Source: Acidobacteriaceae bacterium (lineage in GTDB: Bacteria; Acidobacteriota; Terriglobia; Terriglobales; Acidobacteriaceae). Taken from it: 64,000 nucleotides of DNA. The notes under the pieces were generated by a model that ran no database searches, was not told the DNA's origin, and worked only from the letters and a program-made list of their open reading frames with translations. The translations under genes and the position numbers were made by a program. Position 1 is the stretch's first letter, and each line of letters starts with the position of its first letter. The stretch spans positions 94,342 through 158,341 of the forward strand of contig PLCS01000001.1 of assembly GCA_003134855.1 (NCBI GenBank), written 5' to 3'. This document shows, in pieces, positions 18,777 through 28,874 of this stretch.

Positions 18777-19520
18777 TCAATAACCGGTGAACTCCTCAGT
18801 GCGGATATCATCATCATCGATGCCAGCGGCTTGAAGCATGGCGTGCAGAGCCTTGACCATGCCAGGCGGCCCGGCGATGTAGTAGATCGGAGAAGAAGCA
18901 TTCTTTAGGTGCTTGTCGAGCATTTCCTTGTTGATGAAGCCCCGCTCTCCCTGCCAGGATGTCTTTGATTCTTCCATCTTGGTCATGGTTCCGATGAACT
19001 TGTAGTTCGCATTCCGCTTTTCCAGCAACTGCAACTCATCCAGAAACGGGGCGTCTTCCGGACGGTTATTAGAGAAGAAGAGAAAAATGTGGTGAGGCAG
19101 CTTTCTCTTGGCGGCGTCTAACAGGATGCTGTGAAAGGGTGTAATTCCAATGCCGCCTGCTAATAATACGGCTGCACGCTTTGCATCATTGTGGAGCCGC
19201 AAATCGCCAAACGGACCTTCGATCTTCACCTCGGTCTCTAATGGCATGGTCTTTAGGACACGCTTGAACGCTGTATCGCGAAGCCGGGTGGTCACCACGA
19301 TGGTGTCTTCGTATGGCGCGCTCGATACGGAGAACGCGCGCATGTCCCCTTCGGCATCCGTTTCGGCGGGACTCAGTAGGTCCATGTTAATGAACTGACC
19401 AGGGGTGAAAACGAAGCTGGCGGGCTTCTCAAAATGGAAGGCCATGGAGCCATCGGCCACGAGGTCGCGTCTCTTCAGCTTTGCCAGAAAGTTCGCCCCT
19501 TCGGCGGCGCCAGTGCTCAT
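18777..19520 (-). CDS. Ferredoxin/flavodoxin-NADP-reductase-like oxidoreductase
   Basis: 247 residues. RAFSVSS is the FAD-binding strand motif, GGIGITPF is the NAD(P) nucleotide motif and YYIAGPPGMV is the third. The C-terminus ends in EEFTGY, whose terminal aromatic is typical for plant-type FNR folds. No Fe-S or haem domain is fused, so electrons go to a separate partner, possibly the polyferredoxin at 4898. It overlaps the DUF488 gene upstream by ATGA. Confidence 0.85.
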   Translation of the reverse strand: MSTGAAEGANFLAKLKRRDLVADGSMAFHFEKPASFVFTPGQFINMDLLSPAETDAEGDMRAFSVSSAPYEDTIVVTTRLRDTAFKRVLKTMPLETEVKIEGPFGDLRLHNDAKRAAVLLAGGIGITPFHSILLDAAKRKLPHHIFLFFSNNRPEDAPFLDELQLLEKRNANYKFIGTMTKMEESKTSWQGERGFINKEMLDKHLKNASSPIYYIAGPPGMVKALHAMLQAAGIDDDDIRTEEFTGY

Positions 19521-19942
19521 GCTTTTGCCCTCCGTGGTTGTGCCTTCAAAGTTGCTCTTGGTCGCGCTGGCTGTATATGCCTAGACTTTTTCTTCGGCAG
19601 ATGAGCGTTTAAGAACGCTTCCAGGGCAATGGCATTGTTATGCACAGTATCATGCGAACTGTAGATCAGTGTTACCGTCGCGTGCAGTGCAGTATCTATG
19701 ATTGGTTTCCATGCATCGGGATTGGCTCTTAGTTCGGCCGAATAGCGGCGGCGGAACTCATCCCACTTGACTGGATCATGGCTGAACCATTGACGCAACT
19801 CCGTGCTGGGAGCCACATCCTTGATCCAACTCTTAATTTTCAACGAGGTCTTCTTTATTCCTCTTGGCCATAATCGCTCGATGAGCAATCGAGTTCCGTC
19901 GGTCGGGCTGACCGCATCGTATACACGCTTTAGGTTAATCAT
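19517..19942 (-). CDS. DUF488 family protein (YeaO-like)
   Basis: 141 residues. LKRVYDAVSPTDGTRLLIERLWPRG is split across the YeaO-type opening, and WFSHDPVKWDEFRRRY is the second family signature. The last 30 residues are a basic tail. The biochemical role of the family is not established. A clear AGGAAGG precedes the start and the gene is translationally coupled to the flavin reductase. The opposite-strand gap 19943-20244 holds only the promoters of the two divergent DUF488 genes. Confidence 0.8.
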   Translation of the reverse strand: MINLKRVYDAVSPTDGTRLLIERLWPRGIKKTSLKIKSWIKDVAPSTELRQWFSHDPVKWDEFRRRYSAELRANPDAWKPIIDTALHATVTLIYSSHDTVHNNAIALEAFLNAHLPKKKSRHIQPARPRATLKAQPRRAKA

Positions 19943-20244
19943 CGCAATCCTTCCTGTAGCGAGGACAATCCGAAGGAGTCTTCGTCCGGAGCTGGTAATG
20001 ATGAGGGTGGATCGCTCGCGGGAAGGCTATCAGCGCATGCGGAATCGTCCGATTGGCGGGCCCACGTACGGATAATGCCATCTCAGGATTTAGAAACTCT
20101 GATCATAATTGCACACAATCGTGGATTACGAGACCGGATAATCTATTGAAGTGCGTCATCGCGAGCACGAAGACCCCGAACATTCGGCGTGAAGGTGAGC
20201 TTGACTTGTGTTTAAGCCGCCATTTTTATGCGATAGGTGTAAAT

Positions 20245-20799
20245 ATGAAAAGACCCTGCATCTTTACCGTCGGTCATTCCACAAGATCGATTGATGAATT
20301 TGTGGAGTTATTGCGAGCGCATGGCATCAAAGAAATTGTCGACATCAGATCAATACCTCAATCTCGTCACAATCCTCAGTTTAATGCCGATGACCTGAAG
20401 CAATCTCTCCAACGGGAGCATATGAGCTATAAACACATCAAAGAGCTTGGCGGTCTACGTCGTGCAAAAAAGGATTCGATTAATCTAGGCTGGCGCAACG
20501 CCTCGTTCCGAGGTTTCGCTGATTACATGGCAACTCAAGAATTTTCGGAAGGACTGGAAGCGCTTACTAAGATCGCAACTGCGAGAGAAACTGCGATTAT
20601 GTGCGCTGAGGCCGTGCCGTGGCGCTGTCATCGTTCGCTTATTGCTGATGCATTGACGAAAAAGGGATGGATGGTGCGGGATATTATGAGCCGTACCGTT
20701 GCCGCAAGACATCGACTGACCCCGTTTCTGAAGATGAGGAAAGGGCAGCTTGTATACCCTGCGGAACCTCTGCGAAAGCGACTAGAACTGATCCGATAA
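20245..20799 (+). CDS. DUF488 domain protein
   Basis: 184 residues from the ATG at 20245. IFTVGHSTRSIDEFVELL opens the domain, VDIRSIPQSRHNPQFN follows, and CAEAVPWRCHRSLIADAL near residue 128 is the family signature with conserved Cys and His. Function is unknown. It belongs to a different branch of DUF488 from the divergent neighbour at 19517. TTGACT at 20201 and TTTTAT at 20224, with a 17-base spacer, may be its promoter, giving a very short leader. Confidence 0.82.
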   Translation: MKRPCIFTVGHSTRSIDEFVELLRAHGIKEIVDIRSIPQSRHNPQFNADDLKQSLQREHMSYKHIKELGGLRRAKKDSINLGWRNASFRGFADYMATQEFSEGLEALTKIATARETAIMCAEAVPWRCHRSLIADALTKKGWMVRDIMSRTVAARHRLTPFLKMRKGQLVYPAEPLRKRLELIR

Positions 20800-20806
20800 A
20801 TACGCA

Positions 20807-20947
20807 TCATAGGAACCTGAGCATGATCTTCATGCTGCCGAGGCGGACCATGGCGAGGAAGTTTTCGGCATGAAATTCGTAGCGTGTAACCAATCTGCGG
20901 GACCATTGCAGCCAGGCGAACAACCGCTCCACGACCCATTTGCATGT
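20807..20947 (-). pseudogene. IS5-family transposase C-terminal remnant
   Basis: The minus strand encodes WVVERLFAWLQWSRRL followed by RYEFHAENFLAM, which is the C-terminal signature of IS5-type DDE transposases with its catalytic Glu. Nothing upstream continues the gene; cydA begins within 80 bases. Only the last 45 or so codons survive, so this is an inactive relic. Confidence 0.75.
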
Positions 20948-21026
20948 ATTCTTGTGACACGTGAACCCATGCGGAGAGGAATGCAGCTGCATTGCCCCGC
21001 GCCCACCCTGTCACAGGAGCGTCTCC

Positions 21027-22382
21027 ATGACCGCCGAATTGATTCACCGGCTGCACTTTGCCTTCACCATCACCTTCCAGTATCTGTTTCCGCAGCTCAC
21101 CATGGGCCTGGCATTGCTGATCGTGGTGCTCAAATCAGTCGCGCTCAAAACCGGAAGCGAACAGTGGGACCGCGCGGCGCGCTTCTGGGGGCGCATCTTC
21201 GCCATCAACTTCGTCTTCGGCGTGGTCACCGGCATTCCTATGGAGTTTGAGTTCGGCACCAACTGGGCGCGTTTCGCGCGTCTCTCCGGCGGCGTCATCG
21301 GCCAACCTCTGGCCATGGAAGGCGTCTTCAGCTTCTTTCTGGAATCGGCTTTTCTCGGCCTGTTTCTATACGGCGAAAAACGGATCTCTAAGCTCATGCA
21401 TTGGTTTTCGGCGGTGATGGTCTTTGTTGGTTCGTGGGTCTCAGGATTCTTCATCATTGTCACCGATGCCTGGATGCAGCACCCCGTTGCCTATGATCGC
21501 CTGCCCAATGGGCAATTCGAGGTACTCAGCTTCTGGCAACTGTTGACGAATCCCTGGGGCCTGCTGCAATACGCGCATAATATGACCGGCGCCGTCGTCA
21601 CCGGCTCCTTCGTCATGGCTGCCGTGGGCGCCTTCTATCTCCTGGAAGGGCAGCGCGAGCAATACGCTCGTATCTTCCTGAAGGTCGGCGTCATTGCTGG
21701 CCTTGTAGCCTCAATCCTCATCATCTTCCCCACCGGCGACTTGCACGGAAAGTTCGTTGCGCACAACCAACCGGCCGCCATCGCCGGCATGGAGGGCCTC
21801 TTCCACAGCGAGGCCGGCGCGGGTCTGGTGCTGATGGGCCAGCCCAATGAGGAGACCGGCCAGATCGACAACCCCATCGTCGTCAACGACGCGCTCAGCT
21901 TCCTCATCTACGGCACCACCAAGGCCGAAGTAAAGGGCCTCGACCAGATTCCCCGCGACCAGTGGCCCACCGCCCTGCCGCTGCTCTTCTATGCCTACCA
22001 CATCATGGCCGGCCTCGGAACCTGGTTTGTGCTGCTGATGATCGTCTCCGCATTCTTGCTCTGGCGCAAACAGCTCTTCACCGCGCGCTGGGCTCTATGG
22101 GCGCTGCTGCTCAGCTTTCCGCTGCCTTACATCGCCAACACCGCCGGCTGGATGACCGCCGAACTCGGCCGCCAGCCGTGGCTCATCTATGGCCTGATGC
22201 GCACCAGCGAGGGCTACTCCAACACCGTCTCCGCCAGCAACGGCCTGTTCACCCTGCTGGGCTTCATGGGCCTCTACGCCCTGCTGGGCCTCCTGTTTAC
22301 AGTCCTTATCTACCGCGAGATCAGCAACGGCCCGGAGCCAAAAAACACTCCCGTCGAGCCTATGCGCGTCGCAGGGCAATAA
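21027..22382 (+). CDS. cydA: Cytochrome bd-type quinol oxidase subunit I
   Basis: 451 residues from the ATG at 21027 behind AGGAG. Haem ligands and quinol motifs of CydA are present (HRLHFAFTITFQYLFPQ at the start, GVFSFFLESAFLGLF near 115, GRQPWLIYGLMRTSEG near 385). The Q-loop is short and the last motif reads MRTSEG, which is typical of the cyanide-insensitive (CioA-like) branch. It reduces O2 with high affinity and tolerates NO, matching the neighbouring NO genes. Confidence 0.92.
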   Translation: MTAELIHRLHFAFTITFQYLFPQLTMGLALLIVVLKSVALKTGSEQWDRAARFWGRIFAINFVFGVVTGIPMEFEFGTNWARFARLSGGVIGQPLAMEGVFSFFLESAFLGLFLYGEKRISKLMHWFSAVMVFVGSWVSGFFIIVTDAWMQHPVAYDRLPNGQFEVLSFWQLLTNPWGLLQYAHNMTGAVVTGSFVMAAVGAFYLLEGQREQYARIFLKVGVIAGLVASILIIFPTGDLHGKFVAHNQPAAIAGMEGLFHSEAGAGLVLMGQPNEETGQIDNPIVVNDALSFLIYGTTKAEVKGLDQIPRDQWPTALPLLFYAYHIMAGLGTWFVLLMIVSAFLLWRKQLFTARWALWALLLSFPLPYIANTAGWMTAELGRQPWLIYGLMRTSEGYSNTVSASNGLFTLLGFMGLYALLGLLFTVLIYREISNGPEPKNTPVEPMRVAGQ

Positions 22383-22385
22383 GCG

Positions 22386-22451
22386 TCAGGGCATGACTTC
22401 AGTCGTGCCGTAAATGCAACAAATGAATGCAGGGCTTTAGCCCCTGAGGTA
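22386..22451. repeat. Intergenic palindromic repeat (REP-like)
   Basis: Two small hairpins sit between cydA and cydB: GGCATGAC ... GTCGTGCC (one mismatch) and GGGCT-TT-AGCCC. I associate this paired form, with the text GGGCTTTAGCCCCTGAGG, with dispersed intergenic repeats in Acidobacteriota genomes; this is recollection and not a search. It may stabilise or modulate the cydAB transcript. Confidence 0.5.
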
Positions 22452-22481
22452 TGTTTTTCAGGCATCACAAGGAGTTTCGCC

Positions 22482-23687
22482 ATGATGGGTTTTATTTGGT
22501 TCTGGCTGGTTGCTGTGATGATTGTCGGCTACGTCGTGCTCGACGGCTTTGACCTCGGCGTAGGCGTACTCCACCTCTTCCTCGTTCGCACTGAAGCGGA
22601 GCGCCGCGCCACCCTCGCCAGCATCGGCCCGGTTTGGGACGGCAATGAAGTCTGGCTGCTGGCTGGCGGAGGCACGCTCTACTTCGCTTTTCCGCTGCTC
22701 TACGCCTCGGCCTTCAGCGGCTTCTATCTTCCGCTGATGATCGTGTTGTGGCTGCTGATCCTGCGCGGCATAAGCATCGAGTTGCGCAACCACATCGACG
22801 TTGGCGTCTGGCGCGCGCTGTTGGACGGCGTCTTCGGCCTCGCGAGCGCCCTGCTCACCATCTTTTTTGGGGCCGCTTTGGCTAACGTGCTGCGTGGCGT
22901 TCCACTCAATGCCGACGGCTACTTCTTCCTGCCCTTGTGGACCAACTGGCAGCCCGGTCTCCATCCCGGCATTCTCGATTGGTATACGGTGATCGGCGGC
23001 CTGGTGGCCCTCGTTGCTCTCACGCTGCATGGCGCTCTCTGGCTCACCATCAAGACCTCGGGCGACCTGGCCCAGCGCGCCCGCCGCATGGTCACCCCAC
23101 TCTGGCTCGCACTGGCGGCCCTCACCGCCGTCAGCCTCGCCGCCACCATCATCGTCCGCCCCGCCAGTCTGAACAATTACTTCAACTATCCGGCAACCTT
23201 CATCGTTCCTGTCGGAGTCATCGCTTCCATGGCCGGCATCTGGCTCCTCAATCGAAACGCCCAGCCCGTCAAGGCGTTCCTCTCTTCCTGCCTCTATCTC
23301 TTCTTCATGCTGGCCGGAGCATGCTGGGGCCTGTATCCCACGCTGCTTCCCGCAACCACCGGCGCTGATCGCGACATCACCCTGAGCCGCGCGATCTCTG
23401 GTCCGCACACGCTCGCCGTCGGCCTAATCTGGTGGGGTTTCGGCATGGTGCTAGCCATCGGCTACATTGTCTTCGTGTACGCCAAGTTTCGCGGCAAGGT
23501 CGATATGCATGCGGACGGGCACCGAGCGCTTGGAACAACTCGGTTGAGCGATGAGACAGAAATTCAGCCACTGCCTCAACTGCAGATGTTATCGCTTTGC
23601 CCCTGTAGTTCGCGAAACGCAAGCATTGACCTATTACAGTCCGGGGAACTCACAAGCAGGTATTTCGTCCTACAAGAACTGTATTGA
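22482..23687 (+). CDS. cydB: Cytochrome bd-type quinol oxidase subunit II with abnormal tail
   Basis: 401 residues behind AAGGAG. The CydB fold is clear: YVVLDGFDLGVG near residue 20, GPVWDGNEVWLL near 50 and about eight membrane helices. CydB normally ends shortly after the last helix (IVFVYAKFRGKV here, near residue 340). Here a further stretch of about 55 residues, rich in Ser, Leu and Cys, runs toward junction R3. It does not look like a CydB tail and probably reads into recombined flanking DNA. Confidence 0.88.
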   Translation: MMGFIWFWLVAVMIVGYVVLDGFDLGVGVLHLFLVRTEAERRATLASIGPVWDGNEVWLLAGGGTLYFAFPLLYASAFSGFYLPLMIVLWLLILRGISIELRNHIDVGVWRALLDGVFGLASALLTIFFGAALANVLRGVPLNADGYFFLPLWTNWQPGLHPGILDWYTVIGGLVALVALTLHGALWLTIKTSGDLAQRARRMVTPLWLALAALTAVSLAATIIVRPASLNNYFNYPATFIVPVGVIASMAGIWLLNRNAQPVKAFLSSCLYLFFMLAGACWGLYPTLLPATTGADRDITLSRAISGPHTLAVGLIWWGFGMVLAIGYIVFVYAKFRGKVDMHADGHRALGTTRLSDETEIQPLPQLQMLSLCPCSSRNASIDLLQSGELTSRYFVLQELY

Positions 23688-23882
23688 TGGCAACAAACGA
23701 AGAGACTACCACCAGTTGGAAGGCAAAAGAATAACATTCAGACACCCAGCAATGTAGGTAATGTGAAACGCCCTTGTAGCCAGCTGTTCCTCACCAAAAT
23801 ACGTATCTACTGTTAAATCAAACAGGTGGGTAGCGTATGCAGTTTCGCTGTCTGGCGGCAAGACTGGATCATCGCTTCCGAC

Positions 23883-24200
<318 letters not shown>

Positions 24201-24365
24201 GCGGCCCGGAATTTGCTCGAATTTCTGAGGTTGTTCAAGGGCAGTCTTTGAGTCTCATTATCGCTGGTACAGGATTTGCCGGGCAGGTCACCAAAAGCTT
24301 CTTCATGCGCTCCATCAAGGCCTGGGCTAGATATCGGCTCGCAATTGCAGAGGACGGGGCAAATT

Positions 24366-25109
24366 TCAACGAAGGATTCGGGACAAGAACATACGAGTGC
24401 GTTCTTGACATGGGGAATCGAAGATTTGGGATGGATCACCTTCCTCAACGATCCGCCCCTGATCCATGAAGACAACGCGATCAGCCGCACCGCGCACAAA
24501 TGCCATTTCGTGAGAAGCAACCACCATAGTCATTCCATCTCTAGCGAGCGCCAACATAACGTCAAGCACCTCCTGGGTCATCTCCGGGTCTAGCGCGGAA
24601 GTTGGCTCATCGAACAACATCACGCGAGGGGCCATCGCCAGAGAACGCGCAATAGCAACTCTTTGTGATTCCCCCCCCGAAAGATTGCCAACAGACGCTT
24701 CTTCGCGGCCCAACATTCCCACCCGGGCAAGTAGTTTCCGCGCAATTTGCTCACTTTCAGCTTTAGAAAATCTGCGCACCCGTTCCGGGGCAAGCCGAAT
24801 GTTCTCAATGACACTAAGGTGAGGAAAGAGCTCGAATCGTTGGAATACCATGCCAATTTCGGTCCGGAGCGTATTTACATCATCCTTCTGATCATTGAAC
24901 TCTGCATCGTTGACAAACATCTTTCCAGAATCGGGTACTTCCAACCGATTGATACAACGTAAAAGTGTCGATTTGCCGGATCCCGAAGGTCCAATGACGG
25001 CCACGACCTCACCTGGATTGATACAGAGACTCACGTTATCAAGCGCAAGTATCGACCCGAACCGCTTCGAAACATTTTCTAGACGTATCGCGACTTCTCC
25101 AGCCATCAT
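24366..25109 (-). CDS. Polar amino-acid ABC transporter ATP-binding protein
   Basis: 247 residues. Walker [10 protein letters not shown] near residue 40, the Q-loop, signature [16 protein letters not shown] (Glu in place of the more common Gln) and Walker B VMLFDEP are intact. It powers import with the permease at 25106 and the binding protein at 25860. It belongs to the GlnQ/HisP type. It starts with ATGATG and overlaps the permease stop codon. Confidence 0.9.
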   Translation of the reverse strand: MMAGEVAIRLENVSKRFGSILALDNVSLCINPGEVVAVIGPSGSGKSTLLRCINRLEVPDSGKMFVNDAEFNDQKDDVNTLRTEIGMVFQRFELFPHLSVIENIRLAPERVRRFSKAESEQIARKLLARVGMLGREEASVGNLSGGESQRVAIARSLAMAPRVMLFDEPTSALDPEMTQEVLDVMLALARDGMTMVVASHEMAFVRGAADRVVFMDQGRIVEEGDPSQIFDSPCQERTRMFLSRILR

Positions 25110-25852
25110 GGCCTCCGACTACGTTCCAAGGCGCGAACAATTAGAGACGAAAGTAACGTCAACGCGAGATACAAGACCGCGACCACGTTATACGTACGAA
25201 AGGTGTCGAAAGTTCTAGCGGCTTCAATCTGCCCGCGTTTGGTCAGTTCACCGACCGCTATAGCAGAAACCAATGAACTATCTTTGAGCATCGCAATGAG
25301 ATCATTCCCCAGCGCGGGGAGAACCGTTCGCACTGCCTGTGGCAGGACCACGGAGCGCATGGCGGTTCGATAGGACATTCCAAGCGAACGCGCTGCCTCC
25401 ACCTGCCCCCGCTCAACGGACTCGATACCGGCTCTGTAGACCTCCGCCAAATAGGCACCATAACCCAAGCTCAATGCAAGTATGCCCGAAACAATAGGAT
25501 TTCGGTTGAGGCCGAAAATCGGCCCAACGACAAAATGAACGTAGATGATAACGACGAGGAGCGGTATCCCTCGAGCCACTTCGATATACAGAGTGGCTAA
25601 GTTATTTATGAATACATTGCCCGACACGCGGCCGAGAGCCAAAGCTAGTCCGATAAGCAGCGCGGTCGCATAAGCTGCGAACGAAATCATGATGGTGACG
25701 CTCACTCCCTGCAATAGATAATCGAGCGTTTCGATGTAGCCCTCTGAAGTGAGCATCGAAAGCACGACGGTCGCCCCAATGATGGCCACGATCACAAGCC
25801 ACCAGGGAAATTTTCGCCACCAGTCTCCTAAAAGATCCTTTTTCTGCGGCAT
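25106..25852 (-). CDS. Polar amino-acid ABC transporter permease
   Basis: 248 residues from the ATG at 25852; a longer frame would run into the binding-protein gene. It has about five membrane segments and the HisMQ-type EAA loop in the [19 protein letters not shown] region near residue 135, split by the typical GQ. It forms the channel, probably as a homodimer because no second permease is present. Confidence 0.88.
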   Translation of the reverse strand: MPQKKDLLGDWWRKFPWWLVIVAIIGATVVLSMLTSEGYIETLDYLLQGVSVTIMISFAAYATALLIGLALALGRVSGNVFINNLATLYIEVARGIPLLVVIIYVHFVVGPIFGLNRNPIVSGILALSLGYGAYLAEVYRAGIESVERGQVEAARSLGMSYRTAMRSVVLPQAVRTVLPALGNDLIAMLKDSSLVSAIAVGELTKRGQIEAARTFDTFRTYNVVAVLYLALTLLSSLIVRALERSRRP

Positions 25853-25859
25853 ATGGATT

Positions 25860-26639
25860 TCAGCGCAAGTGGTAAGAAACCACCAAGCGGTCAAGCACGC
25901 CTTCATCTCGCAGACGCTTTATAGCTGCGTTGATTTGTTGGAGGAGTGCCGTATCTCCTTTCCTTGCGACGATCCCGTAGCTTTCGGTTTGTGATAATGG
26001 ACCGACCACGATCAGTTGTCCGCGAAATTCGGGTGTTGACAAAAAGTTGAGTAAGATCGGCTGGTCATCTACCACGGCGTCGATGGCGTCGACCTTTAGA
26101 TCAGCGAGGGCAAGTGAAACATTGTCATAACGGCGAAGATTCTTGTCCTGGACTAAAGCATCTACCAACAGGAGATGCTCACCGGTTGTACCTGTCTGAA
26201 CACCCACAAGAGCGTCATTGCGAGAGAGGTCCTGAACATTCTTGACACGAGAGTTGTCCTTCCGCGCCGCTACAACCTGGGCGATATCCACGTATGGATC
26301 TGAGAACGAGACCACTTTCTTCCTGTCATCAGTGATGGTCACTGCAGATATCACAGCGTCGAACTGTCTTGAATTGAGCCCGTCAAAAACGGTCTTGAAA
26401 TCAGCGATTCGATAGACGATCTTGGCCCCGATGATTCGTCCAATTTGATCCATAACGTCAACGTCGAATCCGATAGGTTGATTTGTCTTTGGATCAAGGG
26501 ACTCAAACGGTGGTGTCGTGGGGTCTATGCCCACGATTAAAGCTCGTGCAACTCCAGAAGAGTGGTCGGTGCTTGGTGCGCCCTGATGCTTACAGCCGAG
26601 CAAAGCAACAAGCGTGAGCAGCACACATAGACGCCCCAT
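25860..26639 (-). CDS. Solute-binding lipoprotein of amino-acid ABC transporter
   Basis: 259 residues from the ATG at 26639, which has a near-perfect TAAGGAGG. The N-terminus is a lipoprotein signal, with the lipobox LLGC near residue 16. The rest is a family 3 solute-binding fold (PPFESLDPKTNQPIGFDVDV, FDAVISAVTITDDRKK, VGVQTGTTGE). Such proteins bind polar amino acids or opines. The ligand cannot be read directly. The context of a diiron oxygenase-like protein hints that the operon imports and then modifies an amino acid. Confidence 0.88.
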   Translation of the reverse strand: MGRLCVLLTLVALLGCKHQGAPSTDHSSGVARALIVGIDPTTPPFESLDPKTNQPIGFDVDVMDQIGRIIGAKIVYRIADFKTVFDGLNSRQFDAVISAVTITDDRKKVVSFSDPYVDIAQVVAARKDNSRVKNVQDLSRNDALVGVQTGTTGEHLLLVDALVQDKNLRRYDNVSLALADLKVDAIDAVVDDQPILLNFLSTPEFRGQLIVVGPLSQTESYGIVARKGDTALLQQINAAIKRLRDEGVLDRLVVSYHLR

Positions 26640-26726
26640 ACCGATCCTCCTTATTAGTTTCGTTTGCGTTCGTCGCAAAGGCACCGCTGGCTCAGGCGGC
26701 CTCAATGAACTTCAAAATGAAAGGCA

Positions 26727-27404
26727 TCACATCGTCTGAATCCTGGCAAACATAGCCTTCCACCACACATTCATGGACTCGACAGCTTTTCTCGCCCCAT
26801 CGAAAAGCAGTTCGGGGACAAGTTCCGAATGCCTTTGCTGGAGAAAAGCACGAAGTTCCCGGGCATGGGCTTCTTCAACTCCGGCAAGGTGAAGGCCGTG
26901 GAAACCAGCTAGCACTGAAGATTCATATTGAATATGCCTCTCGGAGGATAATTTCCGAGACAACTCATTGAAAATCTGGTGCTCCAACAATGCCGCAGAC
27001 TCAGTGGCATAGAGGGCACCTAGCGCATGCGCTGGACTTGACTCGATGAGTGTCATGAGGCTGTCGAGAAATTGATCAGTGGCCGGAAACGGTACACGTT
27101 CTTCTACATAAACGCGATGTTCAAGCAAGCCTCGTCGGTAGATTTGAGAATGATCCTTCTCTTCATGGTAGTTCTCCATGAGCACACATGTTGCGCGTTG
27201 GTCTCGTAGCGTCTCTACCATCTTCGCGCCTCTCATTAACAGAGAAGGATTTCTCATAGAAAACTGGTAGTGCTCAAGCATCAACCAGGCTGCAGCGCGC
27301 GTTGAAATTTCTTCGCTTTCGGTTCTAGACCTTACGGACGAGATAAATGTTAAGATCGTCATCTCAATCTGATCAGACAAAGGTTGAAAATCATCTTGGG
27401 CCAT
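26727..27404 (-). CDS. Haem-oxygenase-like diiron protein (TenA/PqqC/HDO superfamily)
   Basis: 225 residues from the ATG at 27404, behind GAGGAA. The protein is all-helical. Metal-ligand-like motifs occur in order: ENYHEEKDHSQIYRRG near residue 80, TESAALLEHQIF near 140 and HLAGVEEAHARELR near 175. This pattern of Glu and His fits the haem-oxygenase-like diiron oxidases that act on amino acids or fatty acids (BesC, SznF and UndA are examples). The exact activity is unknown. It is 18 bases after the NTase fusion gene and ahead of the amino-acid transporter. Confidence 0.65.
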   Translation of the reverse strand: MAQDDFQPLSDQIEMTILTFISSVRSRTESEEISTRAAAWLMLEHYQFSMRNPSLLMRGAKMVETLRDQRATCVLMENYHEEKDHSQIYRRGLLEHRVYVEERVPFPATDQFLDSLMTLIESSPAHALGALYATESAALLEHQIFNELSRKLSSERHIQYESSVLAGFHGLHLAGVEEAHARELRAFLQQRHSELVPELLFDGARKAVESMNVWWKAMFARIQTM

Positions 27405-27422
27405 TTCGTTCCTCGCCAACCT

Positions 27423-28874
27423 CTAGATTGCGGCTTGCTGTGGGATTGATTTGTTCATTACTAGAAGTGTCGTTCGTTTAACTTCGTAATTCGTGTTGTT
27501 GTTCAGCTCACTCTCGATCTGAAAAACCAATTTAGCGAGATCGTAGTAGCCACCACATGAAAGGTATATCTCAGCGACAACATCACGATCGGCTTCAAAC
27601 AGCCCGACTAGTCGAGCGGCAGCCTTATTCCCAACGGCGCGCCGAACCATCTCAACAGCGTCATCAAGTTCTGCCACCGGAAGGTCGGACAGGTGCAGGA
27701 ACGCCGTTATTCCTCGGCGGATCGTACGTTGATCTCGCGCCTTAAACACAATATGCTCATTAACGACGTCGAGCACTAAGGGCGAACAGTGATAGTGCTT
27801 CCCCTTTCTGGGGCCCAAGAATCCTTGACGCCCCATCTCGTCCTCCAAAACGGCGCAGATTTGGTTATCGTCCGCGTTGCCACGCAACTTTACAAGCATG
27901 TCGTGTTTGCCGAATACGTCGTAAACCGTTTCCACGGTCATATGAAGTGCAGACGACGATCCCGTTAAAAGAAATTCTCGAGCTTCCTCAGATCGCCATC
28001 CCGGACTGATGTCGAGCCAGACGAGAAACAAATCAGATGTGTCGGTTTTGATCGATGCTGTCTGAACGATGTTGCCCTTGAGCCAATTATTCTCATCGAC
28101 TCCTGAGGCACATTGGTCTGTAGCTTCAGGCTCTATTAATGGAAAATCAACAGGGTCTGCGCTACCTGTTGGCTGAAAAGTGGTTTGTTTCACAGAGCCA
28201 TCAGGGGCGAGAAAGAGATTAGCTATCGCTCTAAGACTGCTTGAGTCGAGGATTCGTTTGAGATCGCCTTGGGCCTTCGCAAATCCCTCCGAAATCGCAA
28301 CCTCTACATTCCACTCGCGCACCAAGTTATAAAAGGCGTTGGAGTTGAAATCTCGGTGGTTTGAGAGATCTGTAAAGTCTTGCAAGTCCTGTTTAATTTT
28401 GGACTCAAGATCGCGATTTCTCGACAAAAACGAAATCGCCTTCATCAGGCAGAGCTTTTCGACGCGGGGGACGAGAATATTCTTGAGCTTTCGCCCTTGA
28501 AAATGCACTGGTTCTGCACCCTTTAAGAATGCCTCCCATTCCATCGGCCCGTATGGACCGCATTCCAAAATTTTGGGCCCAAACCGAACCGCTGGGAAAC
28601 CAATTGGATTGACTCTGCGTTCAAACACCCATTCGGGGCGGTATGAGTCTTGATGATTCTCGACTCGATCCCAATCCGCGGTCGGATATAGCCTTGCGAC
28701 GATCTCATTTTGGGTTTCATGATCGCACACCAAGTCGATGTCCTGCGACTGTCGAGTCGGTTCGTATTGATGGACCGCAAGTCCCCCGATCAAGAGCAGG
28801 GGTCTAGAAAGAAACGCATTCATCCTCTCTAGTTCCACCATTGCATTTTCGATGGGTATCGGTTTGGGTGCCAT
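27423..28874 (-). CDS. Nucleotidyltransferase-like protein with C-terminal Lrp-ligand-domain-like region
   Basis: 483 residues behind AAAGGAAG. The N-terminal part has the nucleotidyltransferase signature LLIGGLAVHQYEPTRQSQDID (GG, then Ser-x-Asp-Ile-Asp) near residue 28, as in AbiEii/MNT-type enzymes. From about 285 to 385, LFLVWLDISPGW, ETVYDVFGKHDMLVKLRG and a later conserved strand resemble the RAM/AsnC ligand-binding domain of Lrp regulators, which bind amino acids. I know of no named family with this pairing. It may sense an amino acid and modify a target, with the transporter and diiron protein as partners. First gene of the operon. Confidence 0.6.
   Translation of the reverse strand: MAPKPIPIENAMVELERMNAFLSRPLLLIGGLAVHQYEPTRQSQDIDLVCDHETQNEIVARLYPTADWDRVENHQDSYRPEWVFERRVNPIGFPAVRFGPKILECGPYGPMEWEAFLKGAEPVHFQGRKLKNILVPRVEKLCLMKAISFLSRNRDLESKIKQDLQDFTDLSNHRDFNSNAFYNLVREWNVEVAISEGFAKAQGDLKRILDSSSLRAIANLFLAPDGSVKQTTFQPTGSADPVDFPLIEPEATDQCASGVDENNWLKGNIVQTASIKTDTSDLFLVWLDISPGWRSEEAREFLLTGSSSALHMTVETVYDVFGKHDMLVKLRGNADDNQICAVLEDEMGRQGFLGPRKGKHYHCSPLVLDVVNEHIVFKARDQRTIRRGITAFLHLSDLPVAELDDAVEMVRRAVGNKAAARLVGLFEADRDVVAEIYLSCGGYYDLAKLVFQIESELNNNTNYEVKRTTLLVMNKSIPQQAAI

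Noticed and set aside
22458..23408. Long minus-strand frame opposite cydB
   Set aside because: Mirror frame of cydB; low-complexity acidic sequence.
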